NCBI GenBank assembly: GCA_913043805.1
Contig: CAJWMX010000014.1
Location: forward strand, 1-17,062
Length of the DNA: 17,062 nucleotides
Direction: 5' to 3'
Origin: an uncultured Acidobacteriota bacterium
GTDB lineage: Bacteria > Acidobacteriota > Vicinamibacteria > Vicinamibacterales > UBA8438
In this document: in pieces, positions 14,237-17,062 of the stretch
Position numbering within the stretch: position 1 is the stretch's first letter
Layout: each line of letters starts with the position of its first letter
Made by a program: the position numbers and the translations under genes
The notes under the pieces: generated by a model
The model's input: the letters and a program-made list of their open reading frames with translations, nothing else
The model's database searches: none
Told to the model about the DNA's origin: nothing

Positions 14237-14908
14237 CGGCGCTATCTGGCGAACGAGATTCCGAAGGAACTGGCGAGGATCCGTCGCGCGCGGATCGAGA
14301 ACCAGCAGAAGCCGGCGGGCGAGGCCCCCGGGCCCGACCCCAACCTGCTGTTCCTGATGATGGACCTCGACGGGCTGAAAGGGGTCAACGACACCTACGG
14401 GCACACGGCGGGAGACCGCGCCATTGTCCAGATGAAGGAGATCCTGACTCGGGTCTGCCATCAGTCGGACACCCTGATCCGCTGGTGCGGCGACGAATTC
14501 CTGCTACTGGGTCGACACACGGACCGCGAGGCGGCGGCGATGCTGGCCGAACGCATCCGGCAGGCGGTTTTCGACCTCGGCGATGGCGACACCGTTCGCC
14601 TGAGCTGCTCGGTGGGCTTCACCTTCTTCCCGTTCCAGACCGACGCCCCCAACCTCTTCACCTGGGAACAGGTGCTTGACCTGACGGACCGGGCGCTCTA
14701 CAAGGCCAAGCAGTCCGGTCGAGACTAGTGGGTGGGCGTCGTGAGCATGCCTGGCGCCGACCCGATGATGGTGATGCGTCACAAGGACGACGACCTGGAC
14801 GAATTGGCTCGCAATGGCATCATCGAGTTGCAGACGCCAGGCGACCCGCTGCCGGACCCCAATTCGGACAGCTCCGACTGCCCCCGCCTGATCTCCAAGG
14901 CCAGCTGA
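14237..14908 (+). pseudogene. decayed diguanylate cyclase (GGDEF domain), 5'-truncated with an in-frame TAG
   Basis: Reading the frame from 14237, RRYLANEIPKELARIRRARIE picks up just inside a GGDEF domain; the preceding DxLTGLxN block and any sensor region are gone. Then follow LLFLMMDLDGLKGVNDTYGHTAGD, the signature RWCGDEF (first Gly of GGDEF is Cys), SCSVGFTFFPF, and WEQVLDLTDRALYKAKQSGRD. TAG at 14726-14728 interrupts, but the same frame continues WVGVVSMPGADP and on to TGA at 14906-14908. In related multidomain cyclases, the SGRD/SGRN block is followed by a residue and then WVG, so the tail belongs to the same gene. No start codon with a ribosome site exists; the first ATG (14357) lies inside the domain. 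The 5' break is within 70 bp of the divergent dioxygenase start. It might leave a 123-aa partial domain but is unlikely to be an active cyclase. Confidence 0.75.
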
Positions 14909-14945
14909 GACCGTCCGCGCGACCGCGCCGACGCCGCGTGCCAGC

Positions 14946-14951
14946 TATACT
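14946..14951 (+). promoter_or_regulatory. -10 element TATACT of the nitronate monooxygenase gene
   Basis: TATACT matches five of six -10 consensus bases and ends 7 bp before the ATG at 14959. Transcription would begin at or next to the A of the start codon, predicting a leaderless mRNA; no ribosome site is present in the short space. No clear -35. Confidence 0.45.
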
Positions 14952-14958
14952 GCGGGCC

Positions 14959-15948
14959 ATGATCTCGACCCGCTTCACCGAAACCTTCGGCGTCGAACAC
15001 CCGATCGTGCAGGGCGGCATGCAGCACGTCGGGCTGGCCGAGCTGGTCTCCGCGGTCGCCAACGCCGGCGCGCTCGGATTCGTGACGGCGCTGACTCAAC
15101 CGAGCCCAGAGGCGCTGACCAAGGAGATCGCACGCACCCGGGAGCTCACCGACAAGCCGTTCGGCGTGAACCTCACGATTCTGCCCACGCTCAAGCCGGT
15201 TCCGTACGAGGAATACGCTCGGGCCATCACCGAGTCCGGGATCAAGATCGTCGAGACGGCCGGAAACAACCCACAGCCGTTCCTCCCGCTCTTCAAAGAA
15301 GCCGGTATCAAGGTGATTCACAAGTGCACGTCGGTGAGACATGCGCTGAAGGCTGAACGGATCGGGTGCGACGCGATCAGCATTGACGGCTTCGAATGCG
15401 CGGGCCACCCGGGCGAAGACGACATCCCCGGTCTGGTGCTGATTCCGTGCGCGGCGGCGCAGGTGAGTATCCCGATGATCGCGTCGGGCGGGTTCGGCGA
15501 TGCCCGCGGTCTGGTGGCGGCGCTGGCCCTGGGCGCAGACGGGATGAACATGGGCACACGATTCATGGCCACCCAAGAGGCCCCGATTCACGATCGGATC
15601 AAGCAACAACTCGTGGACGCAACCGAGCGGGACACTGCGCTGATCTTCCGAACCATGCGGAACACCGCGCGGGTGTTCAAGAACGAGGTCGCCGAGGAGG
15701 TCCGCTCCATCGAGGCCAAAGGCAACGCCACCATCGACGACATTAAGCACCTGGTGGCCGGCGAACGGGGGAAACAGGCGCTGAAGGCCGGTGAACTGGA
15801 CGGAGGAATCTGGTCAGCTGGGATGGTCGCGGGCCTCATCCATGACGTGCCGACGTGTGCCGAGCTCGTCAGCCGGATCATGCGAGAGGCGACGGCGATC
15901 ATCGATGGCCGGCTCAGCGCCATGCGCACCGCCGAAGCCCTCGGCTAG
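14959..15948 (+). CDS. nitronate monooxygenase (2-nitropropane dioxygenase family)
   Basis: FMN-dependent TIM-barrel enzyme, 329 aa, oxidising alkyl nitronates such as propionate 3-nitronate to carbonyl compounds and nitrite. Signatures: FGVEHPIVQGGMQHVG at the N-terminus; LTDKPFGVNLTIL; the catalytic His block SIDGFECAGHPGEDD (H150); FMN phosphate sites IASGGFGDARG (174-184) and MNMGTRFMATQEAP (197-209). This set matches the common bacterial NMO group that also includes enzymes of uncertain substrate. The ATG at 14959 directly follows the TATACT element. It does not share an operon with obvious partners. Confidence 0.92.
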   Translation: MISTRFTETFGVEHPIVQGGMQHVGLAELVSAVANAGALGFVTALTQPSPEALTKEIARTRELTDKPFGVNLTILPTLKPVPYEEYARAITESGIKIVETAGNNPQPFLPLFKEAGIKVIHKCTSVRHALKAERIGCDAISIDGFECAGHPGEDDIPGLVLIPCAAAQVSIPMIASGGFGDARGLVAALALGADGMNMGTRFMATQEAPIHDRIKQQLVDATERDTALIFRTMRNTARVFKNEVAEEVRSIEAKGNATIDDIKHLVAGERGKQALKAGELDGGIWSAGMVAGLIHDVPTCAELVSRIMREATAIIDGRLSAMRTAEALG

Positions 15949-15953
15949 TCCGG

Positions 15954-15973
15954 GGCGGCCTCGCCTCGCCGCC
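15954..15973 (+). terminator. possible stem-loop after the nitronate monooxygenase gene
   Basis: GGCGGC (15954-15959) and GCCGCC (15968-15973) can form a 6-bp G/C stem with an 8-base loop, starting six bases after the TAG stop. No T-run follows, so intrinsic termination is only possible, not demonstrated. Confidence 0.3.
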
Positions 15974-15977
15974 GAGG

Positions 15978-15983
15978 TAGAAT
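15978..15983 (+). promoter_or_regulatory. possible -10 element (TAGAAT) before the microprotein gene
   Basis: TAGAAT lies 40 bp upstream of the microprotein ATG at 16024, just after the candidate stem-loop. It matches five of six -10 consensus bases, but there is no recognisable -35. It could drive the microprotein, DUF4412-like and VOC-like genes as one transcript. Confidence 0.35.
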
Positions 15984-16023
15984 GGCCCTTTACCGTAGAT
16001 CGCACCAATGGAGTTACTGACCG

Positions 16024-16116
16024 ATGAATCCACTGCTGCTCGTGCTGATTACCGGCGTCGGAGCCTTCGCCCTCCACATCCTCTTCGTGTACGCGGTCAT
16101 TTCCAAGAAGAAGTAG
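16024..16116 (+). CDS. 30-aa single-pass membrane microprotein, unknown function
   Basis: ATG at 16024 is preceded by GGAG (16010-16013) at 10 bp. The 30 codons give MNPLLLVLITGVGAFAL, then a further hydrophobic stretch ending VISKKK. The result is one TM helix of about 22 residues with a tri-lysine tail, predicting an N-out/C-in topology. The next gene starts 14 bp after its TAG with its own GGAG. Coding features (ribosome site, hydrophobic pattern, positive-inside end, tight spacing) support a real gene. I do not recognise a family. Similar tiny proteins act as subunits or regulators of membrane complexes, but nothing here shows which. The overlapping ATG at 16008 in another frame is less likely. 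Confidence 0.6.
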   Translation: MNPLLLVLITGVGAFALHILFVYAVISKKK

Positions 16117-16130
16117 ACCAGGAGCACACG

Positions 16131-16925
16131 ATGACCCTGTTGAGCAACCGGACGACCGACACTCGTGGTCGCTGGCGCGGCCTTGTCGTGCTGTCCGCCC
16201 TCGTCGTGGCGTCGATGGCGGGAACCGCGGCGGCCCAGGACATCAAGGCCACGGTCGACATCCAGGCGCCGGGCTCGCCGGCGATGAGCATGGACTACTG
16301 GATGAACCCGGACAGCGTCCGCATCGACATGTCCCAGGGTCAAGATGTCTCGCTCGTGTGGCGCTCCGGCAACGCACCCAGCATGCTGATGATCCAGCAT
16401 ACGGAACAGCGCTACATGGAGTGGGGCGAGCAACAGTTCCAGATGATGCGGCAGATGATGCAGCGGATGTCAGGAGGAGGCGGCGGCGGTGAGACCGCTG
16501 ACGTCGATCTCAGTTCAATCCAGTTCGAACCGACCGACGAAACCGCCACCGTGGGGGCGTGGTCGGCGAGCGGCGTGCGCATCACCGGCATGGAGGAGGG
16601 GCAAACCGCCACCATGTGGATCGCATCCGACCTCGACAGCGGCTTGTTCGAGCTCTTTGCCAGAATGGGCGACGCACTCGAAGCGATGCAGATGCCGATG
16701 CTCGGTGGTGGCATGGGCGGACCGCAGCAGCAGTTGCTGCGTTTCCGGCAGATGCGCGAAGCCGCCAACCTGCCAGACGGCGGCGTCGTCCGGCTTGTCG
16801 TCGACGACGCCGCCGGTGAAACCACGATCACCCTGCAGGCGCTCGACCAGTCGGCATTCGCCGACGACCCGTTCGCGGCCCCGGCCAGCTACCAGAAGAT
16901 GGAGATGCCGAACATTCCCGAGTAG
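16131..16925 (+). CDS. exported DUF4412-like protein, function unknown
   Basis: 264 aa from the ATG at 16131 (AGGAG at 16120-16124). A long signal peptide has RGRWRG, a hydrophobic core to about 30 and a likely cut near AAAQ (33-36). The mature part resembles DUF4412-type envelope proteins: a beta-rich start with MSMDYWMNPDSVRIDM; MLMIQHTEQRYMEW, like the family's 'marker/print' strand; then a Met/Gln-rich and poly-Gly stretch (QQFQMMRQMMQRM, then six Gly at 115-120); a second beta part GVRITGMEEGQTATMWIASDL; and a C-terminal strand-rich region. Methionine is unusually frequent (about 10%). It is probably periplasmic or outer-membrane attached. An in-frame ATG at 16008 would add residues overlapping the microprotein gene and is rejected. 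The DUF name is from pattern memory and moderately sure. Confidence 0.7.
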   Translation: MTLLSNRTTDTRGRWRGLVVLSALVVASMAGTAAAQDIKATVDIQAPGSPAMSMDYWMNPDSVRIDMSQGQDVSLVWRSGNAPSMLMIQHTEQRYMEWGEQQFQMMRQMMQRMSGGGGGGETADVDLSSIQFEPTDETATVGAWSASGVRITGMEEGQTATMWIASDLDSGLFELFARMGDALEAMQMPMLGGGMGGPQQQLLRFRQMREAANLPDGGVVRLVVDDAAGETTITLQALDQSAFADDPFAAPASYQKMEMPNIPE

Positions 16926-16951
16926 CGGGCGGCTGGTCCAAGGAGCACCCG

Positions 16952-17062
16952 ATGAGAGCTTTCTTTCCTGTCCTCGCTCTGGCGCTGGTCGCCCTGAGCC
17001 CGGTAGCCGCAGACGCCCAGTCTGACTACCACCACATGCACTTCTCGGCGCCGGACGCCAAG
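16952..17062 (+). CDS. exported VOC (glyoxalase/dioxygenase fold)-like protein, 5' end only
   Basis: 37 codons to the window edge. ATG at 16952 has AGGAG at 16941-16945. A signal peptide (MRAFFPVLALALVALSPVAADAQ) is followed by SDYHHMHFSAPDAK, which matches the first strand of vicinal-oxygen-chelate domains (HxHFxxxDxxxxxxFY), with H28 or H30 as the likely first metal ligand. It lies 26 bp after the DUF4412-like gene with a near-identical ribosome-site context, so it is probably co-transcribed. Family assignment is provisional because only the first strand is visible. Confidence 0.55.
   Translation, partial: MRAFFPVLALALVALSPVAADAQSDYHHMHFSAPDAK

Noticed and set aside
14161..14679. Plus-strand open frame starting near the dioxygenase start and overlapping the GGDEF remnant
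   Set aside because: It is out of frame with all GGDEF motifs and has shadow-like composition; LTGR near its start is a coincidence.
16008..16130. Earlier in-frame ATG for the DUF4412-like protein
   Set aside because: It would put about 41 residues before a good signal peptide, and the ATG at 16131 has its own AGGAG site.

Overview
This is a dense, GC-rich bacterial chromosomal window (by eye roughly two-thirds G+C, with strong G/C preference at third codon positions). There are no rRNA or tRNA genes, no CRISPR array and no insertion sequence. The gene set includes an exported AbgB-like M20 amidohydrolase, a B12-binding radical SAM protein ending in a PMPxLxxP-like tail, an exported P1-type Thr-nucleophile hydrolase, a DUF4412-like exported protein and an exported VOC-like protein. 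This mix resembles environmental Acidobacteriota of the Vicinamibacteria type. That is an inference from gene content only and is not certain.

Layout. At 1-587 (minus) is the 5' part of an MtaB-type tRNA methylthiotransferase, divergent from an exported M20 amidohydrolase (692-2326). Then comes an unusual junction: about 250 bp that read well on the minus strand as an internal piece of a family-5 (Opp/Dpp-type) solute-binding protein, joined directly to the C-terminal part of a hybrid histidine kinase with receiver (ORF 2369-3580). The kinase overlaps an NhaC-type Na+/H+ antiporter (3577-5058). A Tet-like MFS transporter (5155-6414) is convergent with a B12/radical SAM gene (6411-7916, minus). 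A 325-bp gap follows, then a receiver-only response regulator broken by one missing base (8242-8684), and a SAM methyltransferase (8691-9386).

A three-gene block with 4-bp start/stop overlaps follows: P1-family NylC-like peptidase/amidase (9402-10454), SSS sodium:solute symporter (10451-11863) and DASS/SLC13 transporter (11860-13332). It looks like a scavenging unit in which an exported hydrolase releases products that Na+-driven carriers take up. A TauD-type dioxygenase (13329-14171, minus) converges on it. Behind tauD lies a decayed diguanylate cyclase (14237-14908), then a nitronate monooxygenase (14959-15948). The window ends with a run of envelope genes: a 30-residue single-TM microprotein, a DUF4412-like exported protein, and the start of an exported VOC-like protein.

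No obviously new defence or mobile system is visible. The most interesting features are the inverted solute-binding-protein/histidine-kinase chimera, which by chance or selection recreates an H-box-like His-Asp-Phe at the right spacing; three independently damaged signalling genes in 17 kb; the NylC-like hydrolase/double-transporter block; a set of -10-like hexamers placed for leaderless or near-leaderless transcripts; and the 30-aa membrane microprotein.
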